DNA from: Mycolicibacterium litorale
Lineage (GTDB): Bacteria; Actinomycetota; Actinomycetes; Mycobacteriales; Mycobacteriaceae
Length of the DNA: 64,000 nucleotides
Direction of reading: 5' to 3'
Assembly: GCF_014218295.1 (NCBI RefSeq)
Contig: NZ_AP023287.1
Location: 1,612,001 to 1,676,000 of the forward strand
Below, one piece after another: positions 54,639-62,953 of the stretch. Within the stretch, counting starts at the first letter, position 1; each line of letters begins with the position of its first letter. A program made the position numbers and the translations under genes. The notes below the pieces were generated by a model. The model made no database searches and was not told the origin of the DNA. It saw nothing but the letters and a program-made list of their open reading frames with translations.

Positions 54639-55594
54639 CGCGGCCCTCCGCCCTCGAGCAGGTCGAGCAGATCCCATTCCGTCTCGCACACGCGGCGGCC
54701 GATCGCGGCCAACTCCACCGACGGCGTCTGGCCGCTGAGGTGCCGTTCGGCCTGATAGCGACAGATCACGCCCCAGCGCAGCGTCGCCACCGTCAGCCAC
54801 CAGCGGAACGCCGACCGGTCGAGTGCCTCACCGCTGGCCGATTCGTAGGCAGTGAGGAAATCCTCGACACTGCCCAGCCCGCCGGCGCCCATCCGCTCCG
54901 AAGCGCCGAAGCGCCACGCCCTGATGCAGAACCAGGCCAGATCCTCGTAGATCTCGCCGACGTGCACGAGTTCCCAGTCGAGGACCGCCGCCAGCCCGGA
55001 GTCGTCGACGATCAGGTTGCCCATGCGGAAGTCGCCGTGCACCAGGCGATGCGGTGAGGGCGAGGGGCGGTGCGCCTCGAGCCAACGAAACGCCCACTCG
55101 AAAGTGGCGGTGCTGTCACCCATTTCGTCGAGGCGCTCACGCCATTCCGCCAGCTGGTCGGCCTCGGTGAGCCCGATGTCGTGTGGATCGGCGCGGTGGA
55201 TGGCCGCGAGCGCCTCGGCGCACTGGGTGAGCAACCGGGCCCGTCCGGCGTCGTCGAGCGACCGGTGGATACGGCGCACGATCGTCTCACCCGCGATCGC
55301 CTCGCAGATGAGATACGGATTGCCCAGTGCCGCAGGGTTGTTGTCCGCGGTCAGGATGCGGGGGACACGGGCGCCGACGGCGGCCGCCCGCTGCTGCGCC
55401 CGCGCCTCGAGCTCCATCCCGGCGTGCACCTCGTCGGGTGGCCCGGTGCGCAGGATGAGCGGGTGTCGGGTGTCGGCGGTGACCGCGTCGAACGCCCACG
55501 TCGTCCGGCTCGCGCCGCCGGTGAGGGTGGTGAGGTTCTCGACCGCCACCTCGCCGAGCAGTGGGTGCAGCACCGCTTCGAGTTCGGCTTTCAC
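54635..55594 (-). CDS. Phosphotransferase-family protein (ACAD10/FadE36-like)
   Basis: A 319-residue APH-fold protein with catalytic HGDFRMGNLI and metal motif LDWELVHVG. GTG 55594 overlaps the stop of the acyl-CoA dehydrogenase gene (GTGA). The pairing of such kinases with acyl-CoA dehydrogenases mirrors the fused eukaryotic ACAD10/11, which phosphorylates 4-hydroxyacyl-CoA so that it can be dehydrated. A similar hydroxyacyl role is inferred here. Confidence 0.8.
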   Translation of the reverse strand: MKAELEAVLHPLLGEVAVENLTTLTGGASRTTWAFDAVTADTRHPLILRTGPPDEVHAGMELEARAQQRAAAVGARVPRILTADNNPAALGNPYLICEAIAGETIVRRIHRSLDDAGRARLLTQCAEALAAIHRADPHDIGLTEADQLAEWRERLDEMGDSTATFEWAFRWLEAHRPSPSPHRLVHGDFRMGNLIVDDSGLAAVLDWELVHVGEIYEDLAWFCIRAWRFGASERMGAGGLGSVEDFLTAYESASGEALDRSAFRWWLTVATLRWGVICRYQAERHLSGQTPSVELAAIGRRVCETEWDLLDLLEGGGPR

Positions 55595-56829
55595 CTCCGC
55601 CCGAACCCGAACAGCCGCTGGGCGACCCGGCGGATCTGGATCTCCTCGGCCCCTTCGGTGATCCGGTAGCGCCGATGGTGACGGTAGATGTGTTCGAACG
55701 GTTCGTGCCGGCTGTAGCCGACGCCGCCATGGACCTGCATCGCGCGGTCGGCGGCGTCGCACACCAGCCGGTTGGCGCGGTAGTTCGCCATCGACACCTT
55801 GTCCGAGACCTCCATGTGGTGGCTGCGGTCGAGTTCGGTGGCGGCGTAGTACACCAGCAGACGCACCATCTGAGCCTCGGTCTGCAACTCGACCAGCGGC
55901 CACTGTACGGCCTGATTCACCGCCAGCGGTTTGCCGAAGACCATGCGCTGACCCGCGTACGCGACGGCCCGGTCGATGCAGTACTGCGCGGCTCCGAGAC
56001 TGCTCGCCGCCTGCCGGATCCGATTCTCGTGCAGGAAGGTCTGGCCCACTTCCAGGCCGCGGTCGACCTCGCCGAGGATGGCGTCGTCGGGCACCCGGAC
56101 GTCGGTGAGGACGACCTCGCCGTGATCGGTGGGCATGTTGAACGTCCACCAGTAGTAGGGCACCTCGAAACCCGGTGCGTCGGTGGGCACGAGGAATGCG
56201 GTGATGCCGCGGGCCTGACCAGGGTCTCCCGAGGTGCGGGCGAAGATCAGGTCGTGGGTGGCGCGGTGCACACCGGTGTTCCACCGCTTCCTGCCGTTGA
56301 TGACCCAGCCGTCACCGTCGCGCTCGGCGCGGGTCTCCAGCCACGTCGCGTCCGATCCGTGGTCGGGTTCGGTCAACCCGAACGCCATCGAGCGCGTGCC
56401 GGTGATCATCGCCTCGATCCACTCGGCTTTCTGCTGCTCTGTGCCGAAGCGGTCCATCATGATCACCTGCGGGAAGTTGCCGACGATCGACGACTCGTCC
56501 TGAAGGTCGTTGTGCAGACCGAGACCCTTGTGCGCGAGGTGCTCCCGGATCACGGCCATGTCGAGGTTGGATCCGCCGCGCCCACCGAACTGTGTGGGCA
56601 ATCCGTACCGCAGCCAGCCGGCGGCGTCGGCGCGCCGGCGCATCTCGTCGAGCAGATCCTCCCACGCGCGCTGCGGGATGCCGCCGTTCTCCCAGTCGGT
56701 GCGGGCGTATTCGCGGTGGCGGTCGAAGTACTGGATGTGCTCGCGTTCGAGCGGTTTGATCTCCGCCTCGATGAACGCGTCCATTTCGGCGAGCACGCCC
56801 GGAAGATGTTCTGGGAGGGTGAAATCCAT
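55591..56829 (-). CDS. Acyl-CoA dehydrogenase (ACAD10/11-like)
   Basis: A 412-residue flavoprotein. The FAD/substrate motifs are AFGLTEPDHGSDATWLETRA and QVHGGVGYSRHEPFEHIYR, and the catalytic-base region is RITEGAEE (E392). ATG 56829 has GGAGAG upstream. Together with the coupled phosphotransferase it resembles the ACAD10/11 system for hydroxylated acyl-CoAs. Confidence 0.85.
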   Translation of the reverse strand: MDFTLPEHLPGVLAEMDAFIEAEIKPLEREHIQYFDRHREYARTDWENGGIPQRAWEDLLDEMRRRADAAGWLRYGLPTQFGGRGGSNLDMAVIREHLAHKGLGLHNDLQDESSIVGNFPQVIMMDRFGTEQQKAEWIEAMITGTRSMAFGLTEPDHGSDATWLETRAERDGDGWVINGRKRWNTGVHRATHDLIFARTSGDPGQARGITAFLVPTDAPGFEVPYYWWTFNMPTDHGEVVLTDVRVPDDAILGEVDRGLEVGQTFLHENRIRQAASSLGAAQYCIDRAVAYAGQRMVFGKPLAVNQAVQWPLVELQTEAQMVRLLVYYAATELDRSHHMEVSDKVSMANYRANRLVCDAADRAMQVHGGVGYSRHEPFEHIYRHHRRYRITEGAEEIQIRRVAQRLFGFGRR

Positions 56830-56912
56830 GTCTCTCCTTACACCGACTGCACAGGTGATGGTGGGTCTGGTCGAGGTTTGGCTACCACAACCGTGCGCTC
56901 GGCGGGGTCGGT

Positions 56913-57530
56913 TCAGGCGCCATACAGGGTCTTCTTCCAGATCGTCGACAGCGTCGCGATCGCGTCGGCGTCACTCATCTGCAGTCCGAGACCCGAGTTG
57001 CCCACCATGACGACGGTGAAGTTCTCGAACAGCAGCGCGATCGCGGCGGCTGTGTGCTCGGCGCTGAGGTCGGCGCCGTAGCCCTGCTGCTGGGCGTTGC
57101 GCACCGAGGCGGCGACGATGTCCATGCCGAACCGGCGGAATTCGTTCTGCAGGTCGGCGAACCGCTGCTGGGCGGCGGCGAGCTGAGCGACGGCGATCAT
57201 GATGCCGAGGTTCTGTTTGAAGATGTTCCAGTAGCCGGTGACCACGGTGGTGAAGAACGCGGTGTCCTCGGGGGAGGAGGGCAGCGGCACGCTCGACCAC
57301 GACGGCGCGACGACGTCGTGCAGGAAGGACTGCGCCAGCGCGGCCAGCAGATCCTCCTTGTCGTCGAAGTAGCGGTAGAACACCGCGGGCGACTTACCGG
57401 CCGCGGAGGTGATGTCGGCCAGCGTCGTGCCGTGGAATCCGCGCTCCGCGAACAGCTTCCGGGCCGCCTGCTCGATCGCGTAGCGGGTCTGGCGGCCCTT
57501 GCTGCTCAGCGTCGACGTCTCCGGGGCCAT
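56913..57530 (-). CDS. TetR-family regulator
   Basis: A 205-residue TetR protein (ARKLFAERGFHGTTLADITS and a FYRYFDDKEDLL helix at about residues 50-62), with a KstR2-like C-terminal domain. ATG 57530 follows the HMG-CoA-lyase-like gene stop by 7 nt. It is therefore embedded in the catabolic operon and probably controls it in response to an acyl-CoA. Confidence 0.82.
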   Translation of the reverse strand: MAPETSTLSSKGRQTRYAIEQAARKLFAERGFHGTTLADITSAAGKSPAVFYRYFDDKEDLLAALAQSFLHDVVAPSWSSVPLPSSPEDTAFFTTVVTGYWNIFKQNLGIMIAVAQLAAAQQRFADLQNEFRRFGMDIVAASVRNAQQQGYGADLSAEHTAAAIALLFENFTVVMVGNSGLGLQMSDADAIATLSTIWKKTLYGA

Positions 57531-57537
57531 ACCGCGC

Positions 57538-58443
57538 TCAGCCGGTGATCCGGTCGCCGGCACGCAGCAGCGCACTGGGCAGGTCGTGGCCGACGACCGT
57601 GCGGGCGACCTCGGCCGCGGCGATGGCGGCCTGCAGGTCCACATCGGTGTCGACACCGCTGTCGCGCAGTAGATAGACGAGGTCCTCGGTGGCGATGTTG
57701 CCGCTGGCGCCCGGCGCGAAGGGGCAGCCACCCAGTCCGCCCACCGACGCGTCGAGGCGCGTGATTCCGCTCTGCACGGCGGCGTAGGCACTGGCCAGAC
57801 CGGCGCCGCGGGTGTTGTGGAAGTGGGCGCCCAGGGGCAGGTCGCCGATGCGCGGCCGCACCAGTGCCACCAGGTCGCTGACCCGTTTGGGCGTCGCGGT
57901 GCCGATGGTGTCGGCGATCGCCAGCCGGTCGACACCGAGATGGGTTGCCGCGTCCACGACGTCGAGCACCCGCTGCGGCGCGGTCGGACCGTCGAACGGG
58001 CAGTCCCACGCCGTCGCGATGATGACCTCCACGGTGGCGCCACTGTCGTGGGCGATCGCGGCGATGTCACCGATCGCCGCGGCCGCCTCCGCGCTGGATC
58101 GGCCCACGTTGGCCCGGCTGTGCCCGTCGGCCGCCGACACCACGTATTCGATCGAGCGCAACCCGGCGGCGATGGCCCGCTTCGCGCCGTTGGGGCTGGC
58201 CACCAGCGCGGAGAACTCGACGTGGTTGAACCGGCCCAGTTCCGCGGCCAGCTCGGCGGCGTCGGCGAGTGCGGGCACCTTCGACGGCGACACGAACGCC
58301 GTCGCCTCGACTTCGCGCACACCGGTCGCCACGACGGCCTCCAGCAGGCCGAGCTTGGCCGAGAGCGGAATCGGCTGCTCGATCTGCAGGCCGTCGCGCA
58401 GCGATACCTCGCGGATGTCGACCTTGGCGGGCAGTTCGCTCAC
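57538..58443 (-). CDS. HMG-CoA lyase-like enzyme
   Basis: A 301-residue TIM-barrel DRE lyase. R16-D17 in SLRDGLQ are catalytic, HFHNTRG provides metal ligands, and the cysteine loop GGLGGCPFAPGASGN is the HMGL signature. It cleaves 3-hydroxy-3-methylglutaryl-CoA or a similar 3-hydroxyacyl-CoA to acetyl-CoA and a keto product. GTG 58443 overlaps the CoA-transferase stop. The exact substrate may be a pathway-specific analogue. Confidence 0.85.
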   Translation of the reverse strand: MSELPAKVDIREVSLRDGLQIEQPIPLSAKLGLLEAVVATGVREVEATAFVSPSKVPALADAAELAAELGRFNHVEFSALVASPNGAKRAIAAGLRSIEYVVSAADGHSRANVGRSSAEAAAAIGDIAAIAHDSGATVEVIIATAWDCPFDGPTAPQRVLDVVDAATHLGVDRLAIADTIGTATPKRVSDLVALVRPRIGDLPLGAHFHNTRGAGLASAYAAVQSGITRLDASVGGLGGCPFAPGASGNIATEDLVYLLRDSGVDTDVDLQAAIAAAEVARTVVGHDLPSALLRAGDRITG

Positions 58444-59639
58444 AGCACCCCCTCGGCGCGCAGTTCGGCCAGTTCGTCCGCGGTCTTGCCGAGGATGCCG
58501 GTGTACACCTCGTCGTTGTGATGCCCAGGCCGCGCCGGTCCCGCGTTGCGGATCTCGCCCGGCGACTCCGAGAGCACCGGCACGATGCCGGGTCCCAGGA
58601 CCGTGCGTTCGACGCGTTCGTCCCAGTGCTCGGCGATCATGCCGCGCGCGTTGAGCTGCGGGTCGGTGACCACGTCGGCGACGGTGTTGATCGGACCCGC
58701 GATGACGCCGGCCGCCGACAGTGTCGCGATGATGTCGGCGGGTTGCCGGTCGGCGGCCCAGTCGCCGATGATCTTGTCCAGCTCGTCCTGATTGCGGCCG
58801 CGCGCGGTGTGGTCGGCGAACCGGTCGTCGGTGGCGAGTTCGGGCTGTCCCATCGCCGTGCACAGCCGGCGGAACACCGTGTCCTGATTGGCCGCGATCA
58901 CCACCCAGCTGCCGTCGGCCGCGCGGTAGATGTTGGACGGGGCGATCCCTTCCAGCCGGGTGCCCGAGGGGCCGCGTACGACGCCGCCGACGTCGTAGTC
59001 GGGGATCGTCGATTCCTGCACGGCCAGGCAGGATTCGGTGAGCGCGGTGTCGACGACCTGGCCTTCCCCGGTGACGGTGCGACGGTAGAGCGCCGCGAGC
59101 GCACCCTGCGCGGCGAACATGCCGGCCAGGCTGTCGCCCAGCGACAGCGCGAGCCGCGGTGGGGGACCGCCCGGGAAGCCGTTGAGGTGTCGCAGCCCGC
59201 TGGCGGCCTCGGCGACCGAGGCATAGCCCGCGCGGTGGGCGTCGGGTCCGGTCTGCCCGTAGCCGGAGACCCGCACCAGGATGATCCCCTTGTTGCGGGC
59301 GCGCAGGACGTCGTAGCCGAGGTCCCAGCGTTCGAGCGTGCCGGGACGGAAGTTCTCGACGATGATGTCGGTGCGCTCGACCAACTCCAGGAAGATCTCC
59401 CGGCCACGCGGCCTACGCAGATCCAGTGTGATCGCTTTCTTGTTGCGCGCATGGACGGTCCAGAAGAAGCGGTGCCCGTCGAGTTCGGCCTGCCCCCACG
59501 TGCGGAGCGGGTCGGGAGCGCCGGGCGGCTCGATCTTGAGTACCTCGGCGCCCATGTCGCCGAGTAGCCGGCCGGCGAACGGGCCCGAGATCAACGTGCC
59601 GATCTCGATGACCCGGATACCGTCGAGCGCGCCTGTCAT
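58440..59639 (-). CDS. CaiB/BaiF class III CoA-transferase
   Basis: A 399-residue family III CoA-transferase. The catalytic aspartate falls at D169 (LGDSLAG), as in formyl-CoA transferase, with an N-terminal VIEIGTLISGPFAGRLLGDM. It would activate a carboxylate with CoA before the lyase step. ATG 59639 overlaps the hydrolase stop (TGATG). Confidence 0.87.
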   Translation of the reverse strand: MTGALDGIRVIEIGTLISGPFAGRLLGDMGAEVLKIEPPGAPDPLRTWGQAELDGHRFFWTVHARNKKAITLDLRRPRGREIFLELVERTDIIVENFRPGTLERWDLGYDVLRARNKGIILVRVSGYGQTGPDAHRAGYASVAEAASGLRHLNGFPGGPPPRLALSLGDSLAGMFAAQGALAALYRRTVTGEGQVVDTALTESCLAVQESTIPDYDVGGVVRGPSGTRLEGIAPSNIYRAADGSWVVIAANQDTVFRRLCTAMGQPELATDDRFADHTARGRNQDELDKIIGDWAADRQPADIIATLSAAGVIAGPINTVADVVTDPQLNARGMIAEHWDERVERTVLGPGIVPVLSESPGEIRNAGPARPGHHNDEVYTGILGKTADELAELRAEGVL

Positions 59640-60829
59640 CAACCCTCCGAGAGTGAGAATCCGTGCCGGTGCAGCCAGTCGGTGCAGATGCCGACCGCCT
59701 CCCGCAGCGTCTCACGTTGGTCGGGCCCGGAGTAATAGTGGTTGGCCCCCGCGATCTCGTGCATCTCCTTGTCCGGGTGGTCGATCGCCTCGAAGAGCCG
59801 GCGGGTGTGGCTCGGCGTGCACGCGTCGTCGGCGAGGTTGCCGACCACCAGCGTGGGTACCGCGATGTCCGGTCCGGCCTTCACCGCATCGCCGTTCGCG
59901 TCGTCGTAACTCCACTGCGACAACCAGCTGCGCAGGGTGCAGAACCGCGCCAGCCCGACGGGGCTCATGTTCACCACCTGCGGGTCACCGAGGTAGCAGG
60001 AACCGGGCGCGCGGTCGTTGGGATCGACGGTCGGGTCGAGCCAGCGCGGATCGGCCATGGTGCCGTGCACGACGAACGCGAATTCGTCGTCCGGTCGACC
60101 GGCTGACCTCAGCTCGGCGAGTTTGTCCTTGACCCAGGCCGTGATCCGCCGATTGCGGGCGATCTGCGCGGCGCGGTAGCGCTCGAGGAACTGCGGCGTG
60201 TACGGCGGCTGGTTGGGGTTGTCGGGGTTGTACAGGTCGAGTTCCGGATCACGGTCGGTCGGATCGGATTCGTCGAGGATCGACGCGTCGAGCCATTCGG
60301 TCAGCGTCCCGTGGCGGCTGATGTGAGCGGCCAGCAGCATGATGCCGTCGGCGGGGATCAGCCCGAGTGTCGTCAGGTCAGGCCCGTCGCCCGACGGGCT
60401 GGCCGTGACCGTGGGGTGCTGCGCCTGCTGCTGGTAGAAGACCGACAGCGAGCCGCCGCCGCTCCAGCCGGCCAACACCACCTTCTGGTAGCCGAGGCGG
60501 TTCTTCGCATCCTTGATCGCCTCGCCGAGGTCCTCGACGACCTTCTCCATCAGCAGCGCCGAATCGGTGCCGCGGAACCGGCTGTTGCAGTAGATGACGT
60601 GGTGGCCGGCCTTGGCCAACGCGTTCATCATCGGCAGGTACGCCCCGCCGCCGATGGGGTGCATGAACACCAGCACGGTGTCGCTCGGCTTGTCGCGCGG
60701 CCGCAGCAGATGGCTCTCCAGCACGACGAGTTCGGCGACCCCGCCGTACACGTCACGCACACCGGACCTGTTCTGATAGGCGACGAGATACGGGATGCGG
60801 TCGTATTCGTACCTGACCGCCGTCGTCAC
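59639..60829 (-). CDS. Alpha/beta hydrolase
   Basis: A 396-residue serine hydrolase. The oxyanion-type sequence FMHPIGGGAYLP, nucleophile elbow GWSGGGS, an acid in GNLADDACTP and a histidine in AGANHYYSG are present. GTG 60829 overlaps the dioxygenase-like gene stop. It is large for its family, with an insert around residues 170-260. It may hydrolyse a ring-cleavage product or an ester in this pathway. Confidence 0.8.
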   Translation of the reverse strand: MTTAVRYEYDRIPYLVAYQNRSGVRDVYGGVAELVVLESHLLRPRDKPSDTVLVFMHPIGGGAYLPMMNALAKAGHHVIYCNSRFRGTDSALLMEKVVEDLGEAIKDAKNRLGYQKVVLAGWSGGGSLSVFYQQQAQHPTVTASPSGDGPDLTTLGLIPADGIMLLAAHISRHGTLTEWLDASILDESDPTDRDPELDLYNPDNPNQPPYTPQFLERYRAAQIARNRRITAWVKDKLAELRSAGRPDDEFAFVVHGTMADPRWLDPTVDPNDRAPGSCYLGDPQVVNMSPVGLARFCTLRSWLSQWSYDDANGDAVKAGPDIAVPTLVVGNLADDACTPSHTRRLFEAIDHPDKEMHEIAGANHYYSGPDQRETLREAVGICTDWLHRHGFSLSEG

Positions 60830-61932
60830 GAGTGCTGCCCGAGATCGCCCGCCAGCACCTCCGGCGACGGCGTCAGCCGTCGGCGGGTGTCGACGGCGAT
60901 CACCTGCCAGTCCACCCGGTGGAACTCGTCGAATTTGCGGCGGGCGCGTTCCCGCGCCTTCTCCGGTGCGCCGTGGTGCACACCCTGCGGCGCATGCGAG
61001 ATCAGCCCGGGCGGCATCGGTATCCCGTACAGCGAGCCGCCGTGGAAGAACGCGATCTCGTCGTAGTCGACGTTGCGGTGATACCAGGGCGTGCGTTCGG
61101 TTCCGGGCACGCCTTCGGCCGGTTTGGGCAGGAAGTTCATCACGTAGACCCCGGTGGCCTGCATGAACAGGTGCGCTGTGGCGGGCAGGTGCACGCTGTC
61201 GGAGGTGATGACGTGATAGTCGGCGATGTTGAACGTGAACGCGAAATTGTCGCCCCGCCAGCCTTCGACGTCGAGCGGATGGTGCTGGTAGAACAGCGAT
61301 GTCGGTCCACCCTCGTGGAAGAGGCGGACCTCGTATTCACCGTCGACCTGCGGGCCGGCGCCGTCGTCGATCGGTTGCGGGTCGGGGATCGTGGCCTGTG
61401 ACGGGTCGAAGGGGAAGTGTCTGCCGAGTGGTCCCGGCGGCGGCACGCGGAATTCGTCGGTGGACTGGATCATCAGCAGCGTGGACTCGACGTCCGGGAT
61501 CTGTCGGAACGTACACGCCTTCGGGAGGTACACCCAGTCGCCGGGGCGGTAACGCAGCGGCCCGAACTCGGTCTCGAGCACACCGGATCCGGTGTGCACG
61601 AACGACAGCAGGTCCCCGTCGACGTAGCGCGCGAAGTACGGCATCTCCTGGGAGCGCCGGGAGAGCAGCACCTGACAGTCGGGGTTGGAGAACATCAGCA
61701 GCGGCGCCCCGTCGGCGTCGGTCGCGTCGCCGGGCTTGAGCTGATCGCTCAGCACGTCGAGGGGCCGCAGGGGTCCGACCGTTCGAAACGCCGTCGGGTC
61801 GTGGCGCCGGTACATGTTCGCGGTGCGTCCGGTGAATCCGCCGCGCCCGAGTTCGTCGTCCTTCTGACCGTCCAGGTCGGCATGGGGACGTCGCGGCGTC
61901 TTGCCTTTTCGCAGGTGAACGAACGATTCCAT
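60826..61932 (-). CDS. Homogentisate 1,2-dioxygenase-like cupin
   Basis: A 368-residue double-cupin protein related to homogentisate dioxygenase (TPWYHRN at 281-287 and SHAPQGVHH at 312-320), shorter than the usual 430-450 residues. The expected H-x5-E iron motif reads H285 with D291 and E292, so the acidic ligand is shifted or replaced. No maleylacetoacetate isomerase or fumarylacetoacetase gene is adjacent. It may open another ortho-dihydroxy or hydroxy-carboxylate ring. It is first in an operon with the hydrolase, CoA-transferase and lyase. Confidence 0.72.
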   Translation of the reverse strand: MESFVHLRKGKTPRRPHADLDGQKDDELGRGGFTGRTANMYRRHDPTAFRTVGPLRPLDVLSDQLKPGDATDADGAPLLMFSNPDCQVLLSRRSQEMPYFARYVDGDLLSFVHTGSGVLETEFGPLRYRPGDWVYLPKACTFRQIPDVESTLLMIQSTDEFRVPPPGPLGRHFPFDPSQATIPDPQPIDDGAGPQVDGEYEVRLFHEGGPTSLFYQHHPLDVEGWRGDNFAFTFNIADYHVITSDSVHLPATAHLFMQATGVYVMNFLPKPAEGVPGTERTPWYHRNVDYDEIAFFHGGSLYGIPMPPGLISHAPQGVHHGAPEKARERARRKFDEFHRVDWQVIAVDTRRRLTPSPEVLAGDLGQHS

Positions 61933-61969
61933 CGGAGTCTCCCGGCACTGTGAGTGGGACGGCGATCAC

Positions 61970-61991
61970 AAAGTGAAACTGACGTTACTTT
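61970..61991. promoter_or_regulatory. Imperfect inverted repeat in the dioxygenase-like/SRPBCC promoter region
   Basis: AAAGT (61970-61974) and ACTTT (61987-61991) flank a 12-nt centre in an AT-richer patch, in the 152-nt divergent gap. It is a possible regulator site, for example for the operon's TetR; weak evidence. Confidence 0.3.
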
Positions 61992-62084
61992 TATCCGCCG
62001 ACCGGCACAAGAGTCGGGCCGATGAGTTCACACCGCACGTGTGGTCCCTTCTCACATGGGACACCAGCGCACAGGAGAACTCGA

Positions 62085-62579
62085 ATGTCGAACGATGTGA
62101 TGACCGCGAGAACAACCATGGAGGCCGCCGCCGAGGATGTCTTCGCGGTGCTCGCCGACCCCTCGTCGCACGCCGCGATCGACGGCACCGGATGGGTGCG
62201 CGAACCGCTCGATGCCGCCCCATTGACCGCGCGGGGGCAGATCTTCGAGATGGCGATGTACTTCAACCGACCACCGGACGGCCACTACCGGGTGGCGAAC
62301 CGGGTGATCGCGTTCGAGCCGCCCCGCGCCATCGCGTGGGAGCCGGGCCAGCGCACCGGTGAGCAACTCGAATTCGGCGGCTGGACATGGCGTTACGATC
62401 TGGAGCCGCTCGGACCGTCGCGCACCGAGGTGACGCTGACCTACGACTGGTCGGCGGTCGCCGCGGAGGTCCGGCGCGAGATCGCCTTTCCGCCGTTCGG
62501 GCCGGAGCATCTCGAGAACTCGCTGCATCACCTGGCGGCCCTGGCCGAGCTCAGTCGGTCAGGTCCACCCGCACGGTGA
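62085..62579 (+). CDS. SRPBCC-family (START-like) protein
   Basis: A 164-residue helix-grip protein (TTMEAAAEDVFAVLADPSSH, then a beta sheet with WTWRYDLEPLGPSRTEVTLT). Such proteins bind hydrophobic ligands in a cavity. ATG 62085 has AGGAGAA 7 nt upstream. Its last 29 nt overlap the 3' end of the opposing Ddn-like gene. Function is unspecified. Confidence 0.78.
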   Translation: MSNDVMTARTTMEAAAEDVFAVLADPSSHAAIDGTGWVREPLDAAPLTARGQIFEMAMYFNRPPDGHYRVANRVIAFEPPRAIAWEPGQRTGEQLEFGGWTWRYDLEPLGPSRTEVTLTYDWSAVAAEVRREIAFPPFGPEHLENSLHHLAALAELSRSGPPAR

Positions 62580-62937
62580 GCAGCTCCGTGCCGAAGGTGT
62601 GCACGCCGAAGCTGTTGAAAATGGGGAGTTCTCGCAACCGCGCACGGGCGTCGTCGTCGGGCAGTAGATGTGCCACGCCGGAGTGCCACCGCCCGCGCAG
62701 TCGCACCCGCACCCGCGGATCCGCCTTGATGTTGCGGATGTACTGCGACCGTTCGCCGAACTCGGAGACGAACCAGAACTGATCGCCGATCCGTTTGCCG
62801 CCCAGCGGCGTTCGGCGTGGTTCACCGGATCTGCGGCCGGTGGTCTCCAGCAGTGTCTGGAACGGCAGGCGTCGCATGACCGGGTTGGCGATGCGCTTCT
62901 GGACCGTATGGGTCACCGCGTCGCGCACACCGGTCAT
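62551..62937 (-). CDS. Deazaflavin (F420)-dependent nitroreductase-family protein (Ddn-like)
   Basis: A 128-residue split-beta-barrel protein of the DUF385/Ddn family (LLETTGRRSGEPRRTPLG binds F420 phosphate; IRNIKADPRVRVR follows). Members reduce quinones or nitroaromatics with F420H2 and are typical of mycobacteria. ATG 62937 is used. Confidence 0.84.
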   Translation of the reverse strand: MTGVRDAVTHTVQKRIANPVMRRLPFQTLLETTGRRSGEPRRTPLGGKRIGDQFWFVSEFGERSQYIRNIKADPRVRVRLRGRWHSGVAHLLPDDDARARLRELPIFNSFGVHTFGTELLTVRVDLTD

Positions 62938-62953
62938 AGGGCACTCCTTCGTC

